Assembly (NCBI RefSeq): GCF_000764535.1
Contig: NZ_CP009571.1
Coordinates: forward strand, 2,971,001 to 3,035,000
From: Sphingomonas taxi
Lineage (GTDB): Bacteria > Pseudomonadota > Alphaproteobacteria > Sphingomonadales > Sphingomonadaceae
DNA length: 64,000 nt
Direction: 5' to 3'
Part shown: positions 36,515 to 44,591 of the stretch, one piece after another
Layout: every line of letters starts with the position of its first letter
How positions within the stretch are numbered: position 1 is the first letter of the stretch
The notes under the pieces: generated by a model
Database searches by the model: none
What the model saw: the letters and a program-made list of their open reading frames with translations, nothing else
What the model was told of the DNA's origin: nothing
Translations under genes and position numbers: made by a program

Positions 36515-38269
36515 TCAGATCGCGCGTTTCAATGCCCAGCTCACGTTGGCGCCGCCCGCCGGCGCCTCGCCGCTGACGACGAGCTGTTGCGTGGCGACCG
36601 GGTGGCCCTCGCCGTCGATCCACAGCGAATCCTCGATCGTCAGCGTCCCGCCGCGGCAGCGGAACTGCCAGAGCGCGCCGCCGGGCAGGCGGAGCAGCGC
36701 CGCCAGACCATCGGCGGTCGGCGACGCCTCGACCTGCGACCCCAGATGGAAGCGCACCGCGAACGGCACGACGCCGAGCTTGCGGCGCCGGCCCTGCGGC
36801 AGCAGCGCATCCTCGCCGCGCAATTCCTTGCCGTCGCCGGTCAGCATGAGCTGGCGGCGGTGGACGAAGCCCCAGCGACGGACATAGCCGTCGTGGCTCG
36901 CCTCGATGCGGCTGGCGACGTCCGATTCCTGCCGCGACAATTCGACCTCGGCGACGCCGCGGCCGAGCGTGCCGTCGGCGAGGATCGCGGTCGAATTGGA
37001 ATCGCCCACCACCAGCGTCGAATGCGCCGCGGTGGTGCGCAGCCCCTCGGCATAAGCGGCCGGCAGTTGCGGCACCGCGGCGCGCGCGCCGCCGCAATTG
37101 ACGATCAGCCGGGTCTCGCCGTCGGAGAATTCGAAGGCGAGCGTCGAGGCGCAGCCGCCCTCGACCAATTTGGCGATCGGCGGTGGCGCGGCATCGACGA
37201 TCAGCACCGCGCCGCCGGCGGCGAGCCGCTGATAGCCCCAGTCGCGCGCCTGGCGCAGCGGCCGGGTGCGCACGCCGCTGGCGGCGATCACCGCGGCGAG
37301 CGCATCGGGCATCGCCGGGCCGCCGCCCTGCCAGCTCGACAGCATGCCGTCGCCATGGGTGACGCCGAGCAGCGCCGGCACGGCGCGGGTCAGCGCTGTC
37401 TGCGCCACGGCGGGCATCTCCTCGCGCCGCGCCTCATAGGTCTCGCGCAGCATGGCGAGCAGCATGATCGTGTCGAGCAGCATCACCGGGCTTCGCGACA
37501 CCGAGCCGCCATCCTCGCTGAGCCCGTTGGCGAGCGCGCGGGCGAGCCCCGCCTCGCCGAAACTGCGGCGCGGATCGCCGCCGGGGATCAGCAGCCCCGC
37601 CGCGACGACGCCGCACCAGGCCGCGATGCGCGGCGCACCCGGCGGCGCCTTGTCGGCGCCGCGATCGAGGTGGCGGGCACCGCGCGCCAGCGTGTTGAGC
37701 ACGCTGGAGCGATAGACGAGATCGGTCGACGACAGGATCAGCGGCGCATGCGCGGTCCAGAACAGCAGCCGCCGGCCCCACAGGTCGGGACGCCAGGCGA
37801 GCGGATCGACGCGCTCGGCATAATCGCCGAGCCAGCGCGCCATCAACGCCTCGGCGATCGGCGCGCCCTGCGCGCGCGTCGCCACCGTCGACAGGTCGCG
37901 CAGCCACGCGAAGCTGTGGACGTACTCGGCGAAGGGCTTGCCCCATTCGCCACGCTTGAACGCGAGCGTGTCGATCGGATGCGTCTCGCCGCGGAAGCTG
38001 AGATCGCCGCGCAGCATCGCCTGACCGCGGCGGACGTCACCGATGACGGGGTCGTCGGGGACGGCGATCAGCTTGAGCGGGTAGCGGCCCTTGAGGCGCA
38101 TATTGTGGATCGGCGTGCGCCACGTCAGTTTGTGCAGCCGTTCCGAAAGGCGTTCGGCGAGGCTGAGCCCGCGCTCGCCGCCGACGCGCATCAGGCGCTT
38201 GCCCTCCTCGATCCCGTCGGGCGGCGATTCGGTGAGGGGGGCGTCGGTCGGCGGCGACAGGTCGTTCAT
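36515..38269 (-). CDS. Heparinase II/III family protein
   Basis: A 584-residue protein with the heparinase II/III-like arrangement: an alpha-helical toroid (first ~330 residues, with [20 protein letters not shown] and [20 protein letters not shown]) and a C-terminal beta-sandwich domain ([20 protein letters not shown], then [13 protein letters not shown]). The family contains polysaccharide lyases acting on acidic glycans, but this branch, with no signal peptide, is uncharacterised. Its ATG at 38269 overlaps the rpe stop by four bases. A role in recycling its own surface glycan is an inference. Confidence 0.85.
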   Translation of the reverse strand: MNDLSPPTDAPLTESPPDGIEEGKRLMRVGGERGLSLAERLSERLHKLTWRTPIHNMRLKGRYPLKLIAVPDDPVIGDVRRGQAMLRGDLSFRGETHPIDTLAFKRGEWGKPFAEYVHSFAWLRDLSTVATRAQGAPIAEALMARWLGDYAERVDPLAWRPDLWGRRLLFWTAHAPLILSSTDLVYRSSVLNTLARGARHLDRGADKAPPGAPRIAAWCGVVAAGLLIPGGDPRRSFGEAGLARALANGLSEDGGSVSRSPVMLLDTIMLLAMLRETYEARREEMPAVAQTALTRAVPALLGVTHGDGMLSSWQGGGPAMPDALAAVIAASGVRTRPLRQARDWGYQRLAAGGAVLIVDAAPPPIAKLVEGGCASTLAFEFSDGETRLIVNCGGARAAVPQLPAAYAEGLRTTAAHSTLVVGDSNSTAILADGTLGRGVAEVELSRQESDVASRIEASHDGYVRRWGFVHRRQLMLTGDGKELRGEDALLPQGRRRKLGVVPFAVRFHLGSQVEASPTADGLAALLRLPGGALWQFRCRGGTLTIEDSLWIDGEGHPVATQQLVVSGEAPAGGANVSWALKRAI

Positions 38270-38937
38270 CCCGCCGCCGGGGTGCCGCGCAGCGCGGCGA
38301 TGTTGGCGGCATAACAGGACGGGCCGCCGCGGAAGGCGGCAGTGCCGGCGACCAGCGCGTCGGCGCCGGCGGCGACGCAGCGTGCGGCGTGGACCGGATC
38401 GACGCCGCCGTCGACCTCGAGGTCGATCGCGCGGCCGGTCTGGTCAATCATCTTGCGGATCGCGGCGATCTTCCTGAGCTGGCTGTCGATGAAGCTCTGG
38501 CCGCCGAAACCGGGGTTGACGCTCATCACGAGCACCAGATCGACCATGTCGATGAGGTAATCGAGCATCTTGGCGGGGGTGCCGGGGTTGAGCACGACGC
38601 CGGCGCGCTTGCCGAGCCCTTTGATGTGCTGGATCGTGCGGTGGATGTGCGGGCCGGCCTCGGGGTGGACGGTGATGCCGTCGGCACCGGCCTCGGCGAA
38701 GGCGTCGAGATAAACGTCCACCGGCGAGATCATCAGATGGACGTCGAACGGCTTGCTCGTATGCGGCCGCAGCGCCTTCACCACCGCCGGGCCGATCGTG
38801 ATGTTGGGGACGAAATGACCGTCCATCACGTCGATATGGATCCAGTCGGCGCCCGCGGCATCGATCGCGCGGACCTCCTCGCCGAGTTTGGCGAAGTCGG
38901 CGGAGAGGATGGAGGGGGCGATACGGACCGGTTGCAT
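38266..38937 (-). CDS. rpe: Ribulose-phosphate 3-epimerase
   Basis: Interconverts ribulose 5-phosphate and xylulose 5-phosphate. It is a 223-residue TIM barrel with the signatures [13 protein letters not shown] near residue 6, [17 protein letters not shown] near 34, [14 protein letters not shown] near 143, and the catalytic Asp in IDLEVDGGV near 174. ATG 38937 begins the family N-terminus. It is followed by the heparinase gene in a coupled four-base overlap, and preceded by a 515-base non-coding region rich in repeats. Confidence 0.96.
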   Translation of the reverse strand: MQPVRIAPSILSADFAKLGEEVRAIDAAGADWIHIDVMDGHFVPNITIGPAVVKALRPHTSKPFDVHLMISPVDVYLDAFAEAGADGITVHPEAGPHIHRTIQHIKGLGKRAGVVLNPGTPAKMLDYLIDMVDLVLVMSVNPGFGGQSFIDSQLRKIAAIRKMIDQTGRAIDLEVDGGVDPVHAARCVAAGADALVAGTAAFRGGPSCYAANIAALRGTPAAG

Positions 38938-39091
38938 GGCCTTTCTCTCTAACCGCCTGTCCTTCTATTACAATGCGCTTGGGGGCGGGGTTAACCAAAT
39001 CTGCGGCGGTCGTGCTCCGGGTCCGCCGCAGGGTGGACCTTCGGAAAAGTCGAAACGTCGCGAACGTCCGCGTCGGCGGTGGAGACGCACG
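38938..39091. other. Non-coding leader region upstream of rpe
   Basis: No gene is supported between the rpe start and the first palindromic repeat. The stretch is GC-rich with CCGCCGCAGGGTGGACC near 39018 and should contain the rpe promoter, but no convincing -35/-10 pair could be picked out. Confidence 0.4.
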
Positions 39092-39180
39092 GTGCTCCTG
39101 CGAAAGCAGGAGCCCAGGGTTACGCAAAACAACGTCTTACGGCGTGCGGGACTCCTGGGCTCCTGCTTTCGCAGGAGCAC
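39092..39180. repeat. Palindromic repeat with CTCCTGCGAAAGCAGGAG core (family C)
   Basis: Two inverted arms, each itself a hairpin (CTCCTGCGAAAGCAGGAG near 39095-39112 and CTCCTGCTTTCGCAGGAG near 39161-39178), flank a spacer of about 32 bases. The arms are complementary over about 28 bases (39092-39119 with 39152-39180), so the 89-base element can form a long cruciform. It appears once in this window. Confidence 0.8.
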
Positions 39181-39286
39181 TGGGGCAGTTTCGAAGGGGG
39201 CCCGGACACGTCCGGGTGACTGATTTTCGCGGTGATCGGCCGGCGTCGACGACGTTACGCGGGATCGCCACTTGCAAGCATTGGAA

Positions 39287-39460
39287 GCGGCTGACCAAGT
39301 CCTCCCCCGCCAGGGGGAGGGGGACCGCCGCGCGCAAGCGTGGTGGTGGAGGGGGAGGATGGGGTGGGAGCTTGCTAAGCGGGCTCCCGCCCTGTCCTCC
39401 CCCTCCGTCAGCGCTTCGCGCTGCCACCTCCCCCTGGCGGGGGAGGACTTGGTCAGCCGC
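39287..39460. repeat. 174-bp element with perfect 34-bp terminal inverted repeats (MITE-like)
   Basis: Bases 39287-39320 (GCGGCTGACCAAGTCC... to GGGGGAGG) are the exact reverse complement of 39427-39460. Imperfect pairing continues inward around a central GGGAGC/GCTCCC stem, so the whole unit can fold into one long hairpin. The right arm overlaps the stop codon and last bases of rsmB. No open reading frame of a transposase is inside, which fits a non-autonomous palindromic element. Confidence 0.8.
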
Positions 39461-40775
39461 GTTTCAGCCTTGCGATGAAGAAGCCGTCGCAGCCGCCTTC
39501 GCCGGTCAGCATGTTCGGCAGCGTGCGGACGTAGCCGTCGGGGTGGACGGGGATGCCCGCCGGGAGCAGCGCCGCGTCCGGTGCGTCGATCGCATAGTCT
39601 GGGCGTGCTGACAGGAAGCGGGCGAGCTGGTCCTCGCCTTCCTGACGTTCGAGGCTGCACGTCGCGAAGACGAGCGTGCCGCCGGGCTTCACCCAGTCGG
39701 CGGCGCGGGCGAACAGACGCGCCTGCAGCGCCGCCATCTCCTCGATGATCGGCGGGTGGACGCGGTGGAGCACGTCGGGGTGGCGGCGGAAGATGCCGGT
39801 GGCGCTGCACGGCGCGTCGATCAGCAGCGCGTCGGCCGGCTCGGCCGGCGCCCATTTGAGCACGTCGGCGGCGATCACCTCCGCCTTCAGCCGCGTGCGG
39901 AACAGGTTCTCGCGCAACCGCTTGATGCGCGCATTGGAGACGTCGACCGCCGCCACGGTGAAGCCGGCGGCGGCGAGCTGGAGCGTCTTGCCGCCGGGCG
40001 CGGCGCACAGGTCGATCGCGCTGCCGTGCGCGGCATCGGCGAGCAGCCGCGCGGGCAGCGAGGCGGCGACGTCCTGCACCCACCAGCGCCCCTCGGCGAA
40101 GCCGGGCAGATCGGTGACCGAGCCGGCGTCCGCGATCCGGACATGGCCAGGCAGCAGGCTGGTGCCGCCGAGTTCGGCGACCCAATGGTCGGTCTCGGCG
40201 GGATCGGCGAGCGTGACGTCGAGCGGCGGCGGCGCGGCGATCGCCAGCGCCGCGCCGTCGATCATCGCGGCGCCCCATTCGCCCTCCCAGCGCGCCTCGG
40301 CGAGCGGCGGCAGCGCCGGGATTTCGGGAAGCAGCACGCCCGAGCGGACGATCGCGCCGAACACGCCATGGACGAGCTTGCGCGGACCGCCGTCGACCAG
40401 CGGCAGCACGGTGGCGATCGCGGCATGATGCGGCGTGCCGAGGACGAGCGCCTGAACCAGCGCGATGCGCAGCGCCATCCGCGCCTTGGCATCGTCGGGC
40501 AGCGGCCGTTCGGTGACCGAATCGATCAGCGCGTCGAGATCGGGCAGCCGGCGCAGCACCTCGGCGGCGATGGCATGCGCGAGGCCGCGATCGGGGCCGT
40601 AGACGTGGCGCGTCGCGGCGACGAGCGCCTGTTCGAGCGGCTCGCCGCGGCGCAGGACCGCATCGAGCAGGCGCAGCGCGGCGCGGCGGGAGGGGGTGCC
40701 GAGCGCATCGGAATCGGTATTGGAAGAACGGGGCAAACTTGTCTTACCTGACGGTGGGGACCATGTGGAATCCAC
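39453..40775 (-). CDS. rsmB: RsmB-type rRNA (cytosine-C5) methyltransferase
   Basis: SAM-dependent RNA m5C methyltransferase of the RsmB/NOP group, about 440 residues. The N-terminal NusB-like domain (SRRAALRLLDAVLRRGEPLE near 29) precedes the catalytic domain. That domain has DLCAAPGGKTLQLAA (SAM motif), DAPCSATGIFRRHPDV (motif IV Cys) and the catalytic FATCSLERQEGEDQ (motif VI Cys). The only start for the long form is GTG 40775; a TTG closer to the NusB-like part is possible. It is divergent from the SDHAF4-like gene with only 21 bases between. Its stop falls within the 34-bp inverted repeat of the adjacent element. Confidence 0.92.
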   Translation of the reverse strand: MDSTWSPPSGKTSLPRSSNTDSDALGTPSRRAALRLLDAVLRRGEPLEQALVAATRHVYGPDRGLAHAIAAEVLRRLPDLDALIDSVTERPLPDDAKARMALRIALVQALVLGTPHHAAIATVLPLVDGGPRKLVHGVFGAIVRSGVLLPEIPALPPLAEARWEGEWGAAMIDGAALAIAAPPPLDVTLADPAETDHWVAELGGTSLLPGHVRIADAGSVTDLPGFAEGRWWVQDVAASLPARLLADAAHGSAIDLCAAPGGKTLQLAAAGFTVAAVDVSNARIKRLRENLFRTRLKAEVIAADVLKWAPAEPADALLIDAPCSATGIFRRHPDVLHRVHPPIIEEMAALQARLFARAADWVKPGGTLVFATCSLERQEGEDQLARFLSARPDYAIDAPDAALLPAGIPVHPDGYVRTLPNMLTGEGGCDGFFIARLKRG

Positions 40776-40796
40776 CTCTTAGACCGGAGAGACGCA

Positions 40797-40958
40797 ATGG
40801 GCCAACGTCCCGAGCATGTGAAGCCGCCCGCTTATCTGAGCCAGAATCCGCCGGTGCCGCAGCCGGAGGCGAAAACATCGACGCAGCCCGACCCGCTTGG
40901 CCTTGATCCGACGCGCTATGGCGATTGGGAGCTGAAAGGTATTGCGATCGACTTCTGA
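40797..40958 (+). CDS. SDHAF4-like succinate dehydrogenase assembly factor (DUF1674)
   Basis: A 53-residue protein (MGQRPEHVKPPAYLSQNPPV at the start) ending in DPLGLDPTRYGDWELKGIAI plus DF. The C-terminal TRYGDWE...K...DF block is the DUF1674/SDHAF4 signature; in mitochondria this family binds the flavinylated Sdh subunit during assembly. The N-terminal half is proline-rich and disordered. A GGAGAG Shine-Dalgarno sits seven bases before ATG 40797. It is divergent from rsmB, and it is shorter than common ORF cut-offs. Confidence 0.85.
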   Translation: MGQRPEHVKPPAYLSQNPPVPQPEAKTSTQPDPLGLDPTRYGDWELKGIAIDF

Positions 40959-41051
40959 CCATAACGGAACCATATCGGCCTGATGCGCGTCCATGATGCA
41001 TGTTAGCGTGGCGTCAGGCTTGGGCCGAACGATGGGTGTGAGGCCGGGGTT

Positions 41052-42893
41052 TTGAGGCCGGACAGGCGCGTCCTCCTGCTGGCCATCGCCGGGGCGATAT
41101 CGCTGGTAGCCCTCCTCGTCATCGCGGCCTTTCCGTTCGGGATGCTCAAGGGCGTCGTCGCCGACCGGCTGAGCAAGCGCTTCGGGCGGCCGGTGACGAT
41201 CGCGGCGATGACGCGGACCGACGGGTTCGGCTTCACGCCGACGATCGCGGTGCGCGGGGTGCGGATCGCGCAGGCGGACTGGGCGGGCGGCGGCGACTTC
41301 CTGCGGCTGCGCGAGGCGCGGGTCAGTTTTCCAGTGTGGCCGCTGCTCACCGGCACGTTCAAGCCGCGCGACATCGTCGTCGACGGATTGCAGCTCGCTC
41401 TGGTGCGGGCCGCCGACGGGCGCACCAACTGGTCGCGGCCGGGCGATCCGGAGCGCGGCGGATCGTCCAACGATCTCAAAGGGCTGACCGTAAGCGACAG
41501 CATCATCGCCTATCGCGACGACAAACGGCAGCGCAGCGTGCGCGTCGCCTTCGCGTCGGACGCGCAGGGGCTGCGCGCCAAGGGCAGCGGGACGATCCGC
41601 GGCACGCCGGTGCGGATCGCGCTCACCGGCGCCTCGGTCGCGCAGCCGGTGGCGGGGCCGTGGGCGTTCACCGCGACGATCGACGGCGCGGCGCTGCACA
41701 TGCGCGCGACCGGCACGACCGACCGGCCGCTCGACACCGATGCGATGACGCTCGACGTCGCGGCGCGCGCCGCCGACCTGCGGCTGATCGACGCGGTGAT
41801 CGAGGCGGGGCTGTTCGGGACGCAGCCGGTGGCGCTGACCGCGCACGTCCGCCATGCGGCGCCGCGGTGGATCGTCACCGGCCTCAAGGGCACGATCGGC
41901 CGGTCCGACATCGCCGGCCACGTCACCGTCGACAAGCAGGACGGGCGCACCAAGCTGGACGGCGCGGTGACGGCGCGCCGGTTCGACTTCGACGATCTGT
42001 CGTCGGACGAGGGGCTCGCCAAGGGTGCCGCGCTGGAGCGCGCGATCGGGCCGCGGCTGGTGCCGAACACGCGGATCAACCTCGCCAACATCGACCGCAC
42101 CGACGGGCGGATCGCGGTGCACGTCGCGCGCGTGTTCAGCCATGGCGGCGGCACGTCGGTGACGGGGATCGACGGCGTGCTGGCGCTCGACCACCAGCGG
42201 CTGCGGGTCGCGCCGCTGACCGTGCGGCTCGCCGGCGGGACGGCGCGGGGCAGCGTGACGGTCGACCAGCGCGGCGGGGCGAAGACGCCGATGCTGGCGG
42301 TCGACCTGCGGCTGGTCGGCACGCGGGTCGAGGCGTTCGACGGTGCCGCGGGCGCGTTCACCGGGCGGGTCGAGGCGCTGGCGCGGCTGCGCGGGCGCGG
42401 CGACACGATCCGCGCGGCGGTCGGGCGGTCCGACGGCAAGATCGGCCTGACGATCCGCGACGGCAGCCTGCCGGCGCGCTATGCGGCGGCGCTGGGGTTC
42501 GACGCGGGGCGGGCGCTGCTCGCCGGCGGCGGCGACAGCGCGCGGCTGCGCTGCCTGGTGCTGGCGCTGCCGGTGCGCGGCGGGCGCGGCAGCGCGGCGC
42601 CGCTGGTCGTCGACACCAGCGCGAGCCAGCTGCACGGCGCCGGGACGGTGCGCTTCCCCGACGAGCGGATCGACCTGCGGCTGACCGGCGCGCCCAAGGG
42701 GCACAGCCTGCTGCGGCTGCCCGGATCGGCGTTCGTGACCGGCAGCCTCAGCGATCCCCGGCTGACCGTGCCGGCGGAGGTGAAGTCGGCCGGCAACATC
42801 TTCAAGGCGATCGGCCGCGCGATCACCGGCCGCCAGGGGCCGAGTGCGGTCGATGCCGATTGCGGCGGGCTGGTGGCGCGGGCGCTGCGATAA
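41052..42893 (+). CDS. AsmA-family envelope protein
   Basis: A 613-residue protein with an N-terminal membrane anchor (VLLLAIAGAISLVALLVIAA, about 7-26) followed by a long repetitive beta-rich periplasmic region. Blocks such as RFGRPVTIAAM and VSFPVWPLLTGTFKPRDIVV and the C-terminal IDLRLTGAPKGHSLL are typical of AsmA/YhjG-like proteins, which are thought to help lipid transport or outer-membrane assembly. The frame opens with TTG 41052 (RPDRRVLLLAIAG follows), the only start that keeps the anchor. The last residues include CGGLVARALR. Confidence 0.82.
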   Translation: MRPDRRVLLLAIAGAISLVALLVIAAFPFGMLKGVVADRLSKRFGRPVTIAAMTRTDGFGFTPTIAVRGVRIAQADWAGGGDFLRLREARVSFPVWPLLTGTFKPRDIVVDGLQLALVRAADGRTNWSRPGDPERGGSSNDLKGLTVSDSIIAYRDDKRQRSVRVAFASDAQGLRAKGSGTIRGTPVRIALTGASVAQPVAGPWAFTATIDGAALHMRATGTTDRPLDTDAMTLDVAARAADLRLIDAVIEAGLFGTQPVALTAHVRHAAPRWIVTGLKGTIGRSDIAGHVTVDKQDGRTKLDGAVTARRFDFDDLSSDEGLAKGAALERAIGPRLVPNTRINLANIDRTDGRIAVHVARVFSHGGGTSVTGIDGVLALDHQRLRVAPLTVRLAGGTARGSVTVDQRGGAKTPMLAVDLRLVGTRVEAFDGAAGAFTGRVEALARLRGRGDTIRAAVGRSDGKIGLTIRDGSLPARYAAALGFDAGRALLAGGGDSARLRCLVLALPVRGGRGSAAPLVVDTSASQLHGAGTVRFPDERIDLRLTGAPKGHSLLRLPGSAFVTGSLSDPRLTVPAEVKSAGNIFKAIGRAITGRQGPSAVDADCGGLVARALR

Positions 42894-42964
42894 GGGGGGC
42901 GACGCTGCGATTCCCCTGACGTTTCCGCTCGCCGTGCCGTAGCGGCGCGGTTAGGGTCGGCGGC

Positions 42965-43606
42965 ATGAACGACACCGCCTCCGCCACCGGCGCCAGCCTC
43001 CTGCCCGACAGCACCGACGCGTTCACCATCGCGCATCTCGCCGTTTTGGCGATCTTCGCGCTGCTGGTGATCGCCGCGATCGTCTGGGGGGCGCGGCTGA
43101 AGGCGCGGCGCAAGACCGCCGAACGCGATATCGAAAGCCGCAACGAGGACGTGATCGCCGCCGCCCCCGCCGAACCGACGCCGGTGCCGGCCCCGCCGCC
43201 GGCGCGGCGTGCAGAGGATGCGGCCCCCGCCGAGCCGGCGATCGAACCGGTGCGCGATCCACTCGCCGACGAACCGATCGCCGCCGCCGCGCCGCTCGAC
43301 GCCGCGCCGGCGGTCGAGGCGGTGTCGGCCCCCTCCCCCGCCCCCGCTCCGACGGGCGAATCGCCGGCCGATGCGCCGGTGGGGACGTTGAAGGGACTCG
43401 GGCCGAAGCTCACCGCGCGGCTGGCCGAGCTGGGCATCACCACGGTCGGCCAGGTCGCGGCGCTGAGCGACGACGAGGCGCTGCGGCTCGATGCGCAGCT
43501 CGGGCCGTTCGCCGGGCGGATCACGCGCGATCGCTGGATCGAACAGGCGCGCTTCCTCGCCGCGGGCGACCGCGCGGGGTTCGAGGCGGTGTTCGGCCGG
43601 CTCTGA
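42965..43606 (+). CDS. Membrane-anchored protein with a C-terminal helix-hairpin-helix domain
   Basis: A 213-residue protein with one transmembrane helix (IAHLAVLAIFALLVIAAIVW, about 22-41), a long Ala/Pro/Glu low-complexity linker (about 60-135), and a folded C-terminus. The C-terminus resembles HHH/DUF4332-type domains: LKGLGPKLTARLAELGITTV then GQVAALSDDEALRLDAQLGP near 140-180. Such domains bind DNA or proteins. The function is unknown. It ends six bases before the convergent thioesterase gene. Confidence 0.75.
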   Translation: MNDTASATGASLLPDSTDAFTIAHLAVLAIFALLVIAAIVWGARLKARRKTAERDIESRNEDVIAAAPAEPTPVPAPPPARRAEDAAPAEPAIEPVRDPLADEPIAAAAPLDAAPAVEAVSAPSPAPAPTGESPADAPVGTLKGLGPKLTARLAELGITTVGQVAALSDDEALRLDAQLGPFAGRITRDRWIEQARFLAAGDRAGFEAVFGRL

Positions 43607-43612
43607 CGCCGG

Positions 43613-44011
43613 TCAGCGGTCGAGGAAGGGCGCGGCGAGGTCGGGCCGCACCCGCAGCAGCCGGCCCGTCGCGCGGTCGAGCAGCGCCCAGGTGGTGACC
43701 GCCTCCACATTCACCTTGCCGTCGGCGCCGATGAAGCGGACGTGGCGGTCGAAGCGCGCGCCCTTGGGCGGTTCGGGGACCCAGGTCTCCCCCGTCACCG
43801 TCTCGCCGGCGGCGACGTTGCCGCGATAGTCGATCGCGTGGCGGGTCACGACCCAGACCAAAGCGGCACGGTCGGCCGCCGACGCGACCGCCTCCCAATG
43901 CGCGACGGCGATGTCCTGGATCCAGCGGACCCACACCGCATTGTTGACGTGGCCGAGCTCGTCGATGTCGTCCGCCGCGGCGGTGATCGACAGGGTGAAG
44001 CGCCCGCTCAT
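43613..44011 (-). CDS. Acyl-CoA thioesterase, hotdog (4HBT) fold
   Basis: A 132-residue hotdog-fold protein. The helix motif DIDELGHVNNAVWVRWIQDI near residue 14 carries the Asp and His/Asn typical of the YbgC/FadM thioesterase group. The natural substrate is not predicted. ATG 44011 (MSGRFTLSITAAADD) is used; the open frame upstream runs across the dedA stop region and is not supported. It is the last of three minus-strand genes (ptrB, dedA, this). Confidence 0.82.
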   Translation of the reverse strand: MSGRFTLSITAAADDIDELGHVNNAVWVRWIQDIAVAHWEAVASAADRAALVWVVTRHAIDYRGNVAAGETVTGETWVPEPPKGARFDRHVRFIGADGKVNVEAVTTWALLDRATGRLLRVRPDLAAPFLDR

Positions 44012-44021
44012 CGCTGCCCCC

Positions 44022-44591
44022 TCACCGCTGCCGCCGCCGACGCCACCAGCGGAAGGCGGCGAACAGCGTGCCGAGCACCACCGCCGCCAGCGCCACCCAC
44101 AGCCATTGCCGGCCGTGCGGACGATAGCGGCCGAGCAATTCGGCGATGCCGGTGCCGAAGACATAGCCGAGGCTGGTGAACAGCACGCCCCAGACCGCCG
44201 CGGCGATCGCGTTGATCCACAGGAAGGTGCGCGTCGGCACGTGGGTGGTGCCGATCGCGATCGGACTGACTGTGCGCAGGCCGTAGAGGAAGCGGAAGAG
44301 GAAGATGAAGCCGATCGGATAGCGTTCGAGCGTGTCGAGCGCCTTGGCGAAGGCGGGCTTCGACTGCGCGCGCTGCACCCAGCGATGGTCGCGGAAACGC
44401 CGGCCCGCCGCGAAGAACGCCTGATCGGCGACGAACGAGCCGGTCGCCGCGGCGATCATCGCGCCGGGCAGCGACAGCAACCCCTCATGCGCGAAGAGGC
44501 CGCCGGCGAGCACCATCGTCTCGCCCTCGATCCCCGCGCCGAGGAACACCGCGGCGAGCCCATATTGGGCGATGAGCGTCTCGATGCTCAG
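44022..44591 (-). CDS. DedA-family membrane protein with probable CTG start
   Basis: A DedA/SNARE-associated family inner-membrane protein of about 189 residues, implicated in undecaprenyl-phosphate or phospholipid flipping. Family features include GAGIEGETMVLAGGLFAHEG, GRRFRDHRWVQR, and the RFLYGLRTVSPIAIGTTHV core. The usual N-terminus (SIETLIAQYGLAAVFLG) is encoded upstream of GTG 44549, and no ATG, GTG or TTG is available there. The likely start is CTG 44591, which overlaps the ptrB stop as CTGA. Starting at the GTG would delete the first 14 residues. Confidence 0.85.
   Translation of the reverse strand: MSIETLIAQYGLAAVFLGAGIEGETMVLAGGLFAHEGLLSLPGAMIAAATGSFVADQAFFAAGRRFRDHRWVQRAQSKPAFAKALDTLERYPIGFIFLFRFLYGLRTVSPIAIGTTHVPTRTFLWINAIAAAVWGVLFTSLGYVFGTGIAELLGRYRPHGRQWLWVALAAVVLGTLFAAFRWWRRRRQR

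Noticed and set aside
40779..42704. A 641-codon minus-strand frame
   Set aside because: Antisense to the AsmA gene and the SDHAF4-like gene, with Arg/Pro/His composition only.
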